64,000 nt of DNA from Synaphobranchus kaupii (lineage: Eukaryota; Chordata; Actinopteri; Anguilliformes; Synaphobranchidae). Location of the stretch: the NCBI GenBank assembly GCA_029718625.1, contig CM056389.1, positions 6,752,426 to 6,816,425 on the forward strand. The letters are read 5' to 3'. The position numbers and the translations under genes were made by a program. The notes beneath the pieces are model-generated. The model worked only from the letters and a program-made list of their open reading frames with translations. It searched no databases and was not told the origin of the DNA. This document shows positions 13,201 to 24,489 of the stretch, in pieces. The stretch's first letter is position 1; each line of letters starts with the position of its first letter.

Positions 13201-14012
13201 GACAAGAGAAGCTAAAAGATCTGAGGATTGTGCTTCTGGGAAAGACTGGAGTAGGAAAGAGTGCAGCAGGAAACACCATCCTGGGGAGGGAGGAGTTTGA
13301 GTCTGAGCTCTCCCCTGGCCCTGTGACATCACAATGTGAGAAGGCAAGAGGGGAAGTGGATGGGAGAGAGGTGGCTGTGATTGACACGCCAGGCCTGGTT
13401 GACACAATCTTCTCAATCTCGTATAAACTGAAGTTTCATAAGTGCATCCCTCTGTCCTCTCCGGGACCCCATGTGTGCCTGTTGGTGATCCAGCTGGGCA
13501 GATTTACAAAGGAGGATCAGCACACAGTGAGGGACATTCTGGATACCTTCGGTGCTGATGTTGACAAATACACCATGGTGCTGTTCACTCATGGAGACAG
13601 ACTGGGGAGAAAAACTATTGAAGAATTTCTGAGTAGCTATAAAGAACTTGCAGAGTTCACTAATCAGTGGCGCGGTGGATATCATGTCTTTAACAATGAA
13701 GACAAGCAGAATCGCTCTCAGGTCTCAGAGCTGCTGAAGAAGATTGATAAGATGGTGGCAATCAATGGAGGAGGCTTCTGCACCAATGCGATGTATGAGG
13801 TGGTTGAAAAAGCGATTGAAGAGGAGAAGAGGAGGATTCTGAAAGAAAATGAAAAGGCCAGACGCAAGGAAGAGGAAGAGCTGAAAAAAAGTTTAAAGGG
13901 AGAAGCTCTAAAGAAAGCTCTAGAGGAGCTACACAAAGAAGCAGAGAGGAAAGCTAGAGAAAAGGCAGAGAGAGATAATGGCACTGCAACTCGCATATGC
14001 CCTATACTGTAA
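13201..14012 (+). CDS. GIMAP / AIG1-type GTPase, main (last) exon
   Basis: This exon opens after TATTCCACAG and runs to TAA at 14010-14012, coding about 270 residues. It holds an AIG1 GTPase domain. The G1/P-loop GKTGVGKSAAGNTILG lies about 14 residues in. G3 is VIDTPG, and a G4-like segment is LFTHGDRL. The GIMAP-specific stretch SSPGPHVCLLVIQLGRFTKED lies between G3 and G4. The domain ends at about KIDKMVAINGGGF and is followed by a charged coiled coil of about 70 residues rich in Glu, Lys and Arg. GIMAPs are immune-cell GTPases that assemble on membranes of organelles and vesicles. The last four residues, CPIL, resemble a prenylation (CaaX) box. An in-frame ATG at 13179 lies before the acceptor and is probably not the start; upstream exons are expected. 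Confidence 0.88.
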
Positions 14013-14248
14013 ATACCCTGTATTCTTTACTGATTTCAAACCAGATCAATGATCATTTAAGAACCCATCTATGCATGTGATTTAACTTTAGGGGTTATTT
14101 TAAGTGCAGAAAGTGGTAACTGAGATTAAATTTGACTGTTTGTTTAACCCTCAAGCGGCCAGCTGTGGTCAAATCTGACCCGGGGCTTTAATTTTATTCA
14201 TACCTGTTAGGTTATTTGATCCCTCTGTTGATTTTGTCAATGAAGTTC

Positions 14249-14254
14249 AATAAA
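14249..14254 (+). promoter_or_regulatory. candidate polyadenylation signal for the GIMAP gene
   Basis: A canonical AATAAA lies about 240 nt after the GIMAP stop codon, in AT-rich sequence. The position is right for a short 3' UTR. Confidence 0.5.
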
Positions 14255-16340
14255 GTATATCATTGTTTTTTTGTGTCTGCCTTAATCTGGGCTTTTGTTG
14301 ATGCCATATCGCTTGGGGGGTCAGATCTGAGCCCAGTAAAAAGCAACCAATTCCACTTATGTGTCTTCATAAAGAAATATAGAAAAATAGAAATATAGCC
14401 GCAAGCAGCGATTGGATGGTTCAAGTCCTGTAATTCTAAATGGTACCATACATGATGCTATCATTATGAGGTTGCACAGCATGGCATTCTGGGTGTTTTT
14501 GTTCTGCCATATAGGATAATACTCAACAGAAGAGCGATGTTTTTCTTGTAAGGTTACTGTACTAAGAGCCAAACAGATTCAGAAGAAACTACTTGACCAT
14601 TTGGATAATAAATAAGGCTGGCTTTTGTCACAGGAAGTCGATGGGGTCACGGATTGCGTGATTTTTTTTGTGTCTTTTTGTATTTGTGTGACTTTCCCCG
14701 GTTTTTGCCATTTCCGCAATTTCCTCCATTTTGCTGTTTTCTGTGATTTTTGCACCAGTATTGGATGGTAACTCTCAACCTTATCAAGCTTAACTATCAA
14801 GCTTTTTAGCAAGGAAAATGTGTTTAGCTAGGCTATAGCTAAGTGTGACTAGCTACAATAGATGGGTATATTTTGCTCCTATCAACACCGGAATTAAGAG
14901 CCCACGATGGATTTATCCAGTAGCTATCTAGTGTAATTCATAACTGATAGCTAGGTAGCATTTAGCTACCTTTGTAGCCAGCATGCTATAAAGTTAAATA
15001 ACATAAACAGTAACTTTATGTACACAAGTGCAAAACGGTCTCAAAGTGCACAATCATGTGGCAGTGTTGTATCCAATAAGGGGTCGATACATCACACGCC
15101 CCCGGAAACGGAAACGGAGATGCCGTTTGTGCAGAGGATGCAGCTGATGCAGTTACAGCTGTGGTCTGTCCTACCCATCGAGTTGTTCTACCAAGCGGTA
15201 TTGCACATGCGCACGTCTTGTGTTTAACAGCACTCCCATAAAGTCATGCTACTATTTTTTGACCAAAGTTTAGTATTGCCTGTTTTCTATGCTATAGGTA
15301 GCAAAACAGAAAATGATAGTAGGCTATATATTATTTTTTACTTTTTACATTTAAATGACCGGGTGCTCAGACACTGCAAGTGCATCTTCCTCACCCAGAC
15401 CATGCTGTGTTGTGTGCTGGTGACTTGTTGCGGGGAGAATGAAAGCATAATTTTCTATACGTATAGAAGCGGCTGCACCGCTTTAAAATGACGAAATTAT
15501 TTTTACTTTCTTGAACTGACGCCAGTGTCACGCTTATCCGTGGCTGCGTCTTGTCCAATAGCGAACCTATGCAAATTTCTTATCCAATCATCAGTGCCAG
15601 TACTACGAACAGCAGCACTCCCAGGCTGTGTAAATTACAGGCAGATCGGAAGTGATAGATGTAAGGATGATTCTAAAGCCTATTTAGAGAGTATGAAATA
15701 ATCTGGCTCTTTCAAAGGAAAGTAATGTTGATAATGAAAAACGTGCGTTCAAAGACGAACGGACAGAAAATTATGCTTTCATTCTCCCCGCAACAAGTTC
15801 CAAACCGATGTGATATGCTCATGTGATATTTCCGCAGCATGCGTGAAAAGTGTGAACGTGAGCGCCACTAACTAGTCACTTCGAGAAAACTGATCCACAG
15901 AATTCGGTGAAATAATAACCATCCATGTATTAATGTGACTGGACCGTCAAATTGTAGTCGAATACCCTTGGACTATAAGCTACAATGCTATGTTATGCAT
16001 TTGTATCCAGCTAGCTATACCCCCCACCCCCATCATTTTCTCCAGGGTACCATGCCATGGACACATTGAAAACTACAAAAATAAATAAAAACTTAACGAT
16101 GGCACTGCTGTGTCAGATGAAGACGCTGTGTCTGGTGTTGGTAACGCACATCGGGTCTGTAGAGCAGCTGTTACCCCAGCTGCAACCGCACGTTCAATTA
16201 GATTAGCTAAATCGCTGGAATTCTCCATTTTGCTTTTGATCATGATAGCCGTCTTGCTGCTTCTCACAGCTTCGCGCCCATTTCCTGATGATGGGCTGGT
16301 TAGGAGGCGTTTCCAATTTGCATATGTATGAGATTTAGCA
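14255..16340. other. intergenic, repeat-derived sequence with an inverted pair
   Basis: No gene was recognised. A segment near 15425-15460 (TTGCGGGGAGAATGAAAGCA) returns inverted at about 15770-15805, so a foldback or non-autonomous transposon of about 380 bp is likely. TAGCCGCAAGCAGCGATT near 14397 is typical of repeated fish DNA. The minus-strand open frame at 16073-16366 matches nothing I know. Confidence 0.5.
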
Positions 16341-16361
16341 TATCCGTGCCGTTTGTTCAAA

Positions 16362-16545
16362 CCCAAGATTTAGATTTAGATATAAAATTTAGATTTAGAT
16401 ATAATTTTTAGATTAAGATATAATATTTACATTTAGATATAATATTTAGATTTAGATATAATATTTAGATATAGATATAAGATTTAGATATAAGATTTAG
16501 ATTTAGATATAAGATTTAGATTTAGATTTAACATATAATTCTTAA
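16362..16545. repeat. AT-rich 12-bp-like microsatellite
   Basis: Imperfect repeats of GATTTAGATATAA fill this segment. It holds no other feature. Confidence 0.9.
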
Positions 16546-16689
16546 TTATATATATGTGGAAAAAGTGGCATGTGAAAATTGCAGTGCATTATTTGGGGGT
16601 GTTTTTTGTTAAATCTGAGAAAAACGAGGCAAAGTTTGGGCTAAATCTGGAAAAAGTGAAGCACGTTTTTTAGCAGGGAAAGTTTACAA

Positions 16690-17166
16690 ATGGCACCCCA
16701 TAGACTCGCACTTCCCCCCCTCCGTGTCAAAGGCTCTCGCTCGTCCCGACTGCGGAGCTTTTCCACCTTAGCTCCTCAGTGGTGGAATGAACTTCCCATT
16801 CCCCTACGTTCTACTCCAACCCTGCCTGCATTCCGTCGAGGCCTGAAGACACACCTCTTCAGACTCCACCTTGACTGATATTCTAACCTAGGAATATCAG
16901 TTCCCTGTGTTTACTAGTTCCCTGTGTTTTCCTGTCTGTTTATTATAGTTTATAATAGTATTTAGAATAGAAGTGTAGTATAGCTGATTTACCCACAGCT
17001 TACTGTGAACTACAGTCAACGTTCATTACTAGGGATAGCTGCTACATTATGGGAAGGATGTGCTTTGTCTTGTCTGTTCCGTAGTGATCTTGATGATGTC
17101 TCTGTATGCACTTATTGTACGTCGCTTTGGATGAAAGCGTCTGCTAAATGAATGTAATGTAATGTG
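16690..17166 (+). mobile_element. 3' end of a LINE (reverse-transcriptase tail plus 3' UTR)
   Basis: An open stretch at 16690-16878 reads RSFSTLAPQWWNELPIPLRS and FRRGLKTHLFRLHLD. This is the usual extreme C-terminus of CR1/L2-type LINE reverse transcriptases in fish. It is followed by a 3' UTR ending in GTCGCTTTGGATGAAAGCGT and the short tail repeat TGTAATGTAATG. The element is 5'-truncated, as is usual for LINE insertions. The same 3' UTR occurs inverted at 26936-27280. Confidence 0.8.
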
Positions 17167-18470
17167 ATGGTTTTTGACGCTTTTTTCCCTTGCGGTCGTT
17201 TTCCTCGTTCGCCACACGTGTGCGTGGTTGCCTGAGAGCTACACAAGCCTCCATTTCCTTCGTTTGGGGCTTCTGAATTATTTTCACTGTTTTGTACTGT
17301 TTGGGTTTCAGTGTTTGTTTGGGTGTGTTCTTTGTTCTGTTGTGCGACTCGCCTTTCTCCTCACAGGGAGACTGGGCGAGTTTATTTTTCACGTCTTGTG
17401 TTTGGCACACTGCCGTTAGAGGTCAGGACATGGAGACTGCTTCCCTTTTATTCCTGCAGCAAACAGCTCTTCTCCGATTAGAGCTAGGGAGTTATTTTCT
17501 CACTTGTCGCGTTCTCCCTTTGTTTAGCTCTAATTTATGTTCCCTTGTTTGTGTTACCTCCGAGGCAGCTCCTTCTCATTTCACGTTAGCATCTCGTCTT
17601 TAGCTCTTTGTGTTTTCCGAGCTCGAGATTCTTTGCTCTCGTGTGACGTTCGCCCGGTTATACGGGTCGATTTTAGTTACGCCCCTTTTTCCTAGCTCCC
17701 GTATTATTTCCCTCCAGTCGAGAGTGGGAACTAGGTTATTTGAGTTGTCACTTATATTCCCTCAAATACGGGGTCTCTCCGTCTCAGTGGCTCTTAGAGC
17801 TTTTTTCGAATCCCTTCACTGCATGTGGTCCCTTCGAACCTCACACGTCACGCCCTGTTAGTTTTACTGGTAGCGTAATGCTGTAAAATAAGTCAACTTT
17901 CCCAGGAAGACCGTGAAAAGTGCGATTTACAGACCTGCTCCTGCATGAAGTTAAAGCGCACATGCAGAGTTTTGTTCAGTTATGGAATAACAGGTGAAAT
18001 CAGCGGGTTTTAATAAGCTGAGAGTATGGAAACCTGATCACTATAATTAAAAAAATATGAAGGATGAAAAATAAGGTTAACATGGTGAAATTTAAATTAG
18101 TCTCTGTTTTTTTAACCACAGGCTATCGAAAAAACCTTATGCACAGCGAATCCCGGGGACTGTAGCCAAGGCTATTTGAAAAACAATAAATGCAATATTC
18201 ACTGGTCAAATATTTTGAACTTTTTTCAGTCAAAACCATTCTATTTATTTGCAAGCTGTAGGCCTAGATGAAGACAGCAGCATTGTAATGACATCTGAAG
18301 CACATTTTCAGAAATCAAATCCGTCTATTGCAGTGTGTGAGTTTTCCATTGAATGACAATTCATGCATTAGGTGTAAAGAAAAGTTTTTAATAGATAGCC
18401 ATTGTCCCGTAACAGAAGATTGTCCCCCAGGAGATTACAGGAATCATTGGCAAATATAGGTTGTAATAGG
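17167..18470. other. no feature recognised
   Basis: The sequence is moderately GC-rich to about 17870, then AT-rich. Short open frames exist on both strands, but none shows a domain, signal peptide or splice context that I can support. Confidence 0.5.
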
Positions 18471-18473
18471 TGT

Positions 18474-18645
18474 GTAACAGCCCCAGTGTGTAACAGCCCC
18501 TGTGTGTAACAGCCCCAGTGTGTAACAGCCCCTGTGTGTAACAGCCCCAGTGTGTAACAGCCCCAGTGTGTAACAGCCCCAGTGTGTAACAGCCCCTGTG
18601 TGTAACAGCCCCAGTGTGTAACAGCCCCTGTGTGTAACTGCCCCT
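18474..18645. repeat. 16-bp minisatellite
   Basis: About ten copies of a 16-bp unit, TGTGTAACAGCCCCAG or TGTGTAACAGCCCCTG. Confidence 0.93.
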
Positions 18646-18955
18646 GTATGTAACAGACAGGAGGGCTTGTGCACGCCCCTGTGTGTAACAGACAGCAGAG
18701 CAGGGCTTGTGCGCGCCCCTGTGTGTAACAGACAGGAGGGCTTGTGCGCGCCCCTGTGTGTAACAGACAGCAGGGCTTGTGCGCACCCCTGTGTGTAACA
18801 GACAGCAGGGCTTGTGCACGCCCCTGTGTGTAACAGACAGCAGGGCTTGTGCGCGCCCCTGTGTGTAACAGACAGCAGGGCTTGTGCGCGCCCCTGTGTG
18901 TAACAGACAGCAGGGCTTGTGCGCGCCCCTGTGTGTAACAGACAGCAGGGTACGC
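18640..18955. repeat. 35-bp minisatellite, about 9 copies
   Basis: A 35-bp unit combining CCCCTGTGTGTAACAGACAG with CAGGGCTTGTGCGCG. It shares TGTGTAACAG with the adjoining 16-bp array, so the two probably have a common origin. The 200-residue open frames on the minus strand are repeat artefacts. Confidence 0.93.
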
Positions 18956-19553
18956 GCGTTGTGCACACGCCTATGTAGACACAATTAAATGCGCCGTTAA
19001 AATAACATGTAAACAACTGCGACATGACTTTAGACCAGGTTTGTGGTGGTTTTAGCGCAAGCGCTTTCTGCTGGCTCAAGATAGCAATACGCTAAAAATT
19101 ATCCAGGCCACACCTCATCTTAAGACCAACACGCCCAGTTCACTTGCAATGGGCGCAAGAAAACTTGGTATTTAAACGACGAGAGGGCTAGGCGCTAAAA
19201 TGAACCCTGCGCCGGTGGCAAAGACAGCAACGCAGGGTGAAGCATAACGTGACGTGACACACGTGGGTGGTGTAGGTTTCACGATTGATTATAAGAGACG
19301 TGTTAATTATTTTGACGTGACGCAGACTGATGCAGACGCTCGCATCCGGTTTGGGCAGGGTGTCAGAATGCAGGCGGTGACATTTGGAGAGATCTCTGAG
19401 CACCTTCTAGGAACACCGCTTAATGTTTTGTTAAAAAAAAAAAAAGTAAGTTGTGTAATTTTCTCTGAATGCATGATGTCTGCTGAATGTGAATGTTCTA
19501 GAAGTTTCCTACACAATTCACCAAGTACACTGCCCAACTTCCTCCCTTGCCAG
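18956..19553. other. no gene recognised; sequence before the SLC6-like exon
   Basis: If a functional SLC6 gene lay here, the preceding exon (transmembrane segments 10-11) should be within a few kb upstream. I did not find it. A run of 13 A at about 19433 is the only notable tract. Confidence 0.45.
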
Positions 19554-20189
19554 GGCATAGTCATCTTCTTCTTTGTGAAGTACCAGTCCCTCACCTTTAA
19601 CCACTGGTATGTGTATCCAGACTGGGCGTATGCACTGGTATGTGTATCCAGACTGGGCGTATGCACTGGTATGTGTATCCAGACTGGGCGTATGCACTGG
19701 TATGTCTATCCAGACTGGGCGTATGCACTGGTATGTGTATCCAGACTGGGCGTATGCACTGGTATGTGTATCCAGACTGGGCATATGCACTGGTATGTGT
19801 ATCCAGACTGGGCTTCTGCACTGGTATGTATATCCAGACTGGGCTTATGCACTGGTATGTATATCTAGACTTGGCGTATGCACTGGTATGTGTATCCAGA
19901 CTGGGTGTATGCACTGGTATGTGTATCCAGACTGGGTGTATGCACTGGTATGTGTATCCAGACTGGGCGTATGCACTGGTATGTGTATCCATACTGGACT
20001 TATGCACTGGTATGTGTATCCAGACTGGGCTTATGCACTGGTATGTGTATCCAGACTGGGCGTATGCACTGGTATGTGTATCCAGACTGGGCGTATGCAC
20101 TGGGTTGGATAATGGCATTCTCCTCCATTCTGCTTGTCCCGTTTGTGGGGATTCTAAAGGTCTGCACTGGCAGTGGCAGCATTAAGCAG
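19554..20189 (+). pseudogene. orphan SLC6 transporter-like exon expanded by a 31-bp repeat
   Basis: Between a good acceptor (TTGCCAG) and donor (AAGCAG|GTGAGA) the sequence reads GIVIFFFVKYQSLTFNHWYV, then the repeat, then YPDWAYALGWIMAFSSILLV and a GILKVCTGSGSIKQ end. This is the pattern of the SLC6 Na+/Cl- neurotransmitter or amino-acid transporter exon covering the end of TM11, the loop and TM12. Removing 15 extra 31-bp units (465 bp) leaves a 171-bp phase 0/0 exon, a normal size. The expansion keeps the frame (465 = 155 codons). The only in-frame stop is TAG at 19866-19868, from one C-to-T change in a repeat copy. No other SLC6 exons were found, so this is probably an isolated or dead exon. 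Confidence 0.6.
19605..20100. repeat. 31-bp minisatellite, 16 copies, inside the SLC6-like exon
   Basis: Sixteen units of exactly 31 bp begin TGGTATGTGTATCCAGACTG. The first and last copies code WYVYPDWAYAL in the exon frame. Copies near 19810-19870 carry most of the substitutions. Confidence 0.95.
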
Positions 20190-21234
20190 GTGAGACCAGC
20201 ACACCCAGACATACAGAACTGAACCAGTGCTCAAGATGAGGGCACATTGAACCACAATAGCTGGATATTACCCACACTGAACACATCATTGACCAGTCAA
20301 ACTATAATAAGTTACTTACATACAGAAGAGATTGTATTGGCAGGTTGGACTTCTACACAAACTCTACCATTAGTTTAAACTTAGGTTCCACTAATAGTTT
20401 AATATTTTCACTTATATTTTAGATTTAAGGTGATTCATAGGTTCTACCTACAAAGCTCAACACAAAGCTTTCCTCTCAGACTTCTCTAGTGTTATTTCTG
20501 CTAATGTCTTTTTTTTCCCAGTCTAAAATGCAAGCCAACCTCAATGAATGTAATGTAACGTACAGGGCAAGTGGTCATTTTTAACAGCTGGTTGGGTGAG
20601 CTGTTTGTCAGTGCCCTTAATCTTTGTTTGGTATGAAAACTAATTTAAATAGTTAAAAGAACTGTAAATGTAGGCTTTATTGAAGATAAATTAACCCATC
20701 TTTGGTATCTATCACAGGAACACTTCATGCATATAATATACACACATACACAAATAACATGTAGTAAAACAACAGTAACCTTTTGAACCTAGAAAAAAAC
20801 AACTTTTAATGTTAATGGAAATGCTCTTACCCGCCAAGAGTAGAGATGCACACAGTATGATGTATGATAGAGAAATACATTCACGTTGTAAATATTTTTG
20901 TGTGAACACTTCTCCACCCTGTGCCACCCTGATGACAACCTTCTCCTGGCAGCAATATGGAGTTGGAATGGAGATGGAAGAGGTGTTAGCAGATGAACCA
21001 AGTCAAATATTATAGAATAAATAAAGAGATCATTCATTTTATTTTATCCTAAGGGCATAAAGTAACACACCAGTTGAGGTGTTTGACGATTTACATGTAC
21101 ACACACACACACTTCTGGCTGTCCATAGCGGTCGAAGATGACATCTGCTCCATGGCGGGAGGGCAGTTGGGAGTGGGAGTCGGGGGGTGGAGGGTCAGCG
21201 CTGGTGCTGCTGATACCACTTCATATGGCTGTGA
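20190..21234. other. no gene recognised
   Basis: Mixed AT-rich sequence. A final SLC6 exon was looked for downstream of 20189 and not recognised. There is a short CA run at about 21099. Confidence 0.45.
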
Positions 21235-21373
21235 AGGTCAATGCGAGAGCCACACACTCTGCTGCTGGTGGGGAAGGTCAATGCGAGAGTCACACACTGC
21301 TGCTGGTGGGGAAGGTCAATGCGAGAGTCACACACTGCTGCTGGTGGGGCAGGTCAATGCGAGAGCCACACTG
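21235..21373. repeat. 38-bp tandem repeat, 4 copies, at the LINE fragment's end
   Basis: Four units of about 38 bp (GGTCAATGCGAGAGTCACAC plus ACTGCTGCTGGTGGGGAA). On the minus strand they translate as CDSR..DLP-type peptide, which looks like a duplicated part of the C-terminal Cys-rich tail of the same LINE protein. Confidence 0.85.
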
Positions 21374-21925
21374 CTGCTGTAGATGGTTTGGTGTGTCTCC
21401 CGTCTCTTCTCTCCATTGCAGCGGGCTGCCCTAGTGACCAGGCCCTGCCAGGCGGGCTTGTTGAGGGCGGCAGACTCAACTTCAGAGGGTTTGAGTTCAT
21501 CTTTAGTGTGGTCCTTGAACCTTCTTTTCTGCAGATCTCTTAGCAGCACAGATTTGTCCATACAGGACTTTGTGTGGCAACCAGTGGTCTGGCATCCTGC
21601 TTACCACCTGACGAGGAGGGCCTGGATGCAGAGGGTGTTGGTGGTGGTGAGGATTTGGGGATGGAGAACCCGGCCCTCCGATTTCAATCCCAGGATGCGC
21701 TGTAGGCATTGGATATGGAAGGCTGGATCCGATCCCTGTATGTCCGTGTTTCGGAGCCGTATAGAAGCGTAGGGATGCAGACCTCCGTGTGAACGTAGAC
21801 CTTGGTGCTTGTTTTGAGGTTGTGGTTTTTGAAAACTCTTGCACGAAGGCGACTGAAGGCAGCAGAGCCTTTGTTAATGTGGGTCTGCATCTTATGGTTT
21901 ATGGATTTTCCATCCAAACTAATCC
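21235..21925 (-). pseudogene. LINE reverse-transcriptase C-terminal fragment
   Basis: On the minus strand, islands read SAAFSRLRARVFKNHNLKTS, VCIPTLLYGSETRTY, SRMPDHWLPHKVLYGQICAAKRS, KKRRFKDHTKDELKPSEV and ALNKPAWQGLV. This is the well-known C-terminal region of a widespread LINE family, in which LLYGSETWT is the usual form. The islands lie in different frames, so the copy is dead. Its end runs into the 38-bp repeat. Confidence 0.72.
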
Positions 21926-22010
21926 ATTATCAGGTTGTTACTTGCTTGTAGCTAAAAACCATCCAAACTAATCCATTATCAGGCTGTTACTTGCTTGTAG
22001 CTAAAAACCT
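21911..22010. repeat. 49-bp direct duplication
   Basis: CCATCCAAACTAATCCATTA and the bases that follow occur twice in tandem, differing at one base (GGTTG or GGCTG). Confidence 0.9.
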
Positions 22011-22041
22011 GCCATTCTCACAGGATGAGGGGCCCTGCATG

Positions 22042-22275
22042 GGCGGCAGTGTAGTATAATGGGTAAGGAACTGGACTTGTAACCGAAAGGTTGCAGGTTC
22101 GATTCCCAGGTAGGACACTGCCGTTGTACCCTTGAGCAACGTATTTAACCTGAATTGCTTCAGTATATATCCAGTTGTATAAATGGATAAAATGTAATAA
22201 GATGTTGTGTAAGTCGCTCTGGATAAGAGCGTCTGAGACACTGACTAAATGCCTATAATGTAATGTAATGTAATG
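22042..22275 (+). mobile_element. tRNA-derived SINE
   Basis: The head carries RNA polymerase III promoter boxes: an A-box-like TATAATGGGTAAGG and a perfect B-box GGTTCGATTCC. The tail GTCGCTCTGGATAAGAGCGT and terminal TGTAATGTAATG closely match the LINE 3' end at 17118-17166. That implies mobilisation by that LINE's enzyme. A second, inverted copy lies at 56192-56427. Confidence 0.88.
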
Positions 22276-24485
22276 CATGGCTTCTATGGCATTGCAAAGA
22301 TTAACAACCAGCTGAAGGGAAGGAAAAAAACCAGGATTACCATACAGCAGACATGGCCAAACCTTTGAGCTTCTTGAGCCAAACCCCAATCACAACTATG
22401 AATATTACAACTCCCAGATGAAACCTATATCATCTTGTAACATTATGCATGTTCCAAAGTGAGTAAACTTTCATTAAAGGAAAGACTTGTGCAATCAGTG
22501 ATATTTACATGAACACAAATTCAGATAATGATACTGTATCACCAAAGTATTAACATGAGGTTGGGGGGGGTGGGGGCCTATCTTGAATTAGCCTAATGGG
22601 GCTAGAATGTGAGACACCCCCCTCCTCATACTTAATTTGTAATTAGCACCCCTTTTGCAGGCTCAGGCAAATGAATAAGCAAAACGCTGGCTTAATATTA
22701 ATCCTGTACTGGCTCAATATTAATCCTGTACTGGCTCAAAGTGCTGGTCACTGGAGGTTTAGGGTCTTTGTTGTCAGTTGCTGCTGCCATCAGCACTGCC
22801 TTGGATTTGCTGACCTGCTGTGTCACAGTGGACTTGCTGGAGCCAGGAAGCACTGCGTATTCAGGCCCTGCCAATTAGCCAAAAAGCCATGCATGGGCTC
22901 CCCCAGGCAGACCGACTCCAATGAGCGGAGTATAGCCGAGCCCTTGAGCCGGTTTCTCTCGGAGCCATAGGCGTGAACACACTATTAGACACTGACTTGG
23001 ACCTGGAGGGCTGAGTTGCTGAAGACTTTTTGAAAGTTTGGGTACTGTTATCGCTGGTTTCTTACGCCAATCACAGACGGTTTTGTCAGGGCAGCCGTTG
23101 GTTCCGCTTCTCCGCTGCCCCCCGTTTGTTTCCAAAAAGCGTTGACTTCGGACTGGATGACCCAGCCTTTGTACGTACCGGGAAAGGGTTTGTGTGGCAC
23201 GGAGGCTGGAGGCTTAGCCACCTGCTGGGATAGGAAGGTCTGGCTGAGAGTCTGTGGCTTCTTTACAGCATCCTCTTTCCCTGAAGGTCGTGTCTTCACC
23301 CCCTGCACAGTCTAGTCTTGGGCTTCTTTAGCGCATCTCTCAGCTCGCTCAAATTCTCACAATTTTTATCGTTTTTAGATCTCAAAGAGGCCCGTCGTCA
23401 TTTTTTTTTCTGCACTCCGGAGGATCATGCGTGATGTTTGCTATGACGATGGTCCCGTTCGTTACGATAAAGGTGTTCAAATGCTCAGCGGCAAATAAAC
23501 ATGGACGCCCGCAGAAAGCTGATGCTTGTTTGGCTGGCCTCTGAGCAGCATTTGCAGTTCCAAATGTTTTACATAGTGTATGCGAAAACAACTGAAGATG
23601 AAAACAAATACAGAAGGTGAAAGACTACATACACCACGCAACGGGTCTCCATGTTTACAGATGCTCAGCTGTTTACCTTTGATGTTTGACAGCGGTTTAC
23701 TCAGGAGGTGCCCGAGTTTAATGTCAGATTTCTGAGATCGTTGTCATCAGCTCGTCACCAGGGTGTCACGTTCAAATTGTTTTTTCTTCTCGTAAGTCGG
23801 AAATATTCAGACTCCCGAGATCATTTGAATACACCATAAGCTAAGCTAACGTGTTATCGCCCAGACTTAATGTTAAAAGTAATTGGACATAACGTTAGCT
23901 GAGGTAACAATTGAACATTATTTTGGAAGAATGGTGTTGCTTCCCTCCAGTAGAGTTCCAGAGACTTGTAGAATATGCCACGGCGCAGATTTCTCACAGC
24001 CACCAATGGCGGTGTCCAGAAGAAAACGCAAACATCTATTCTTTTAAGCTAGTACAGCTCCTGTGTGTGTTCATCTCTTTAAATAAGATGGAAGTGGTTT
24101 CCAAGTGAAAATATAATGAGAGAAAAAAGAAACGTGTCACTCTTGACTACAGTTCAAACTCAGGTTGAAAAAAGGTGTGCAGATCTCCACATTTTTAAAG
24201 GTTTTCATAAATGTAAAGGGGTCCCAACAAGTAACTTGGCATGATGCCCTGAGCAGATATTTGAAAGGTTTGAGGGAGGCAAGACACAAGGACTCTGGAG
24301 GCAGATTCAAGATATTATCAATGCTTTATTATTATTTTATGAGGGGGGTAATTGAACTAGAGTAGGGTGTAGGGTGTAATTGGCCACCAAACAGGGAGAA
24401 AATGGGATAAAATCTGAAATAAATAAAAAAATTTAAGTCACGCATATACTGAACCAAAATTTAAACACAACAGTTTCAAAGATTT
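22276..24485. other. mostly unassigned intergenic sequence
   Basis: Apart from the possible CKAP2-like fragment at 22880-23310, no gene, RNA or clear transposon was recognised. There is a G-rich tract at about 22562-22575. Confidence 0.4.
22880..23310 (-). pseudogene. possible CKAP2-like retro-fragment
   Basis: The minus strand at 23308-23048 reads VKKPQTLSQTFLSQQVAKPP and FPGTYKGWVIQSEVNAFWKQ, resembling the conserved GxYKGxxxQSKxNxFRK segment of cytoskeleton-associated protein 2. A second frame continues at 22875-23135. There is no intron signal and the frame is broken, so a processed fragment is plausible. The match is by memory of the motif only and could be wrong. Confidence 0.25.
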
Positions 24486-24489
24486 TACA

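Noticed and set aside
13190..13996. Minus-strand frames opposite the GIMAP exon
   Set aside because: They are shadows of the plus-strand GTPase, which has clear motifs and codon use.
16073..16366. 97-residue minus-strand frame
   Set aside because: It has no recognised motif and lies in repeat-derived sequence. Kept only as unassigned.
18388..19079. Minus-strand frames of about 200 residues (HTGARTSPAV repeats)
   Set aside because: They follow the 16-bp and 35-bp minisatellites exactly.
22042..22140. Possible true tRNA gene
   Set aside because: A- and B-box-like elements are present, but there is no complete cloverleaf, and the LINE-like tail makes it a SINE.
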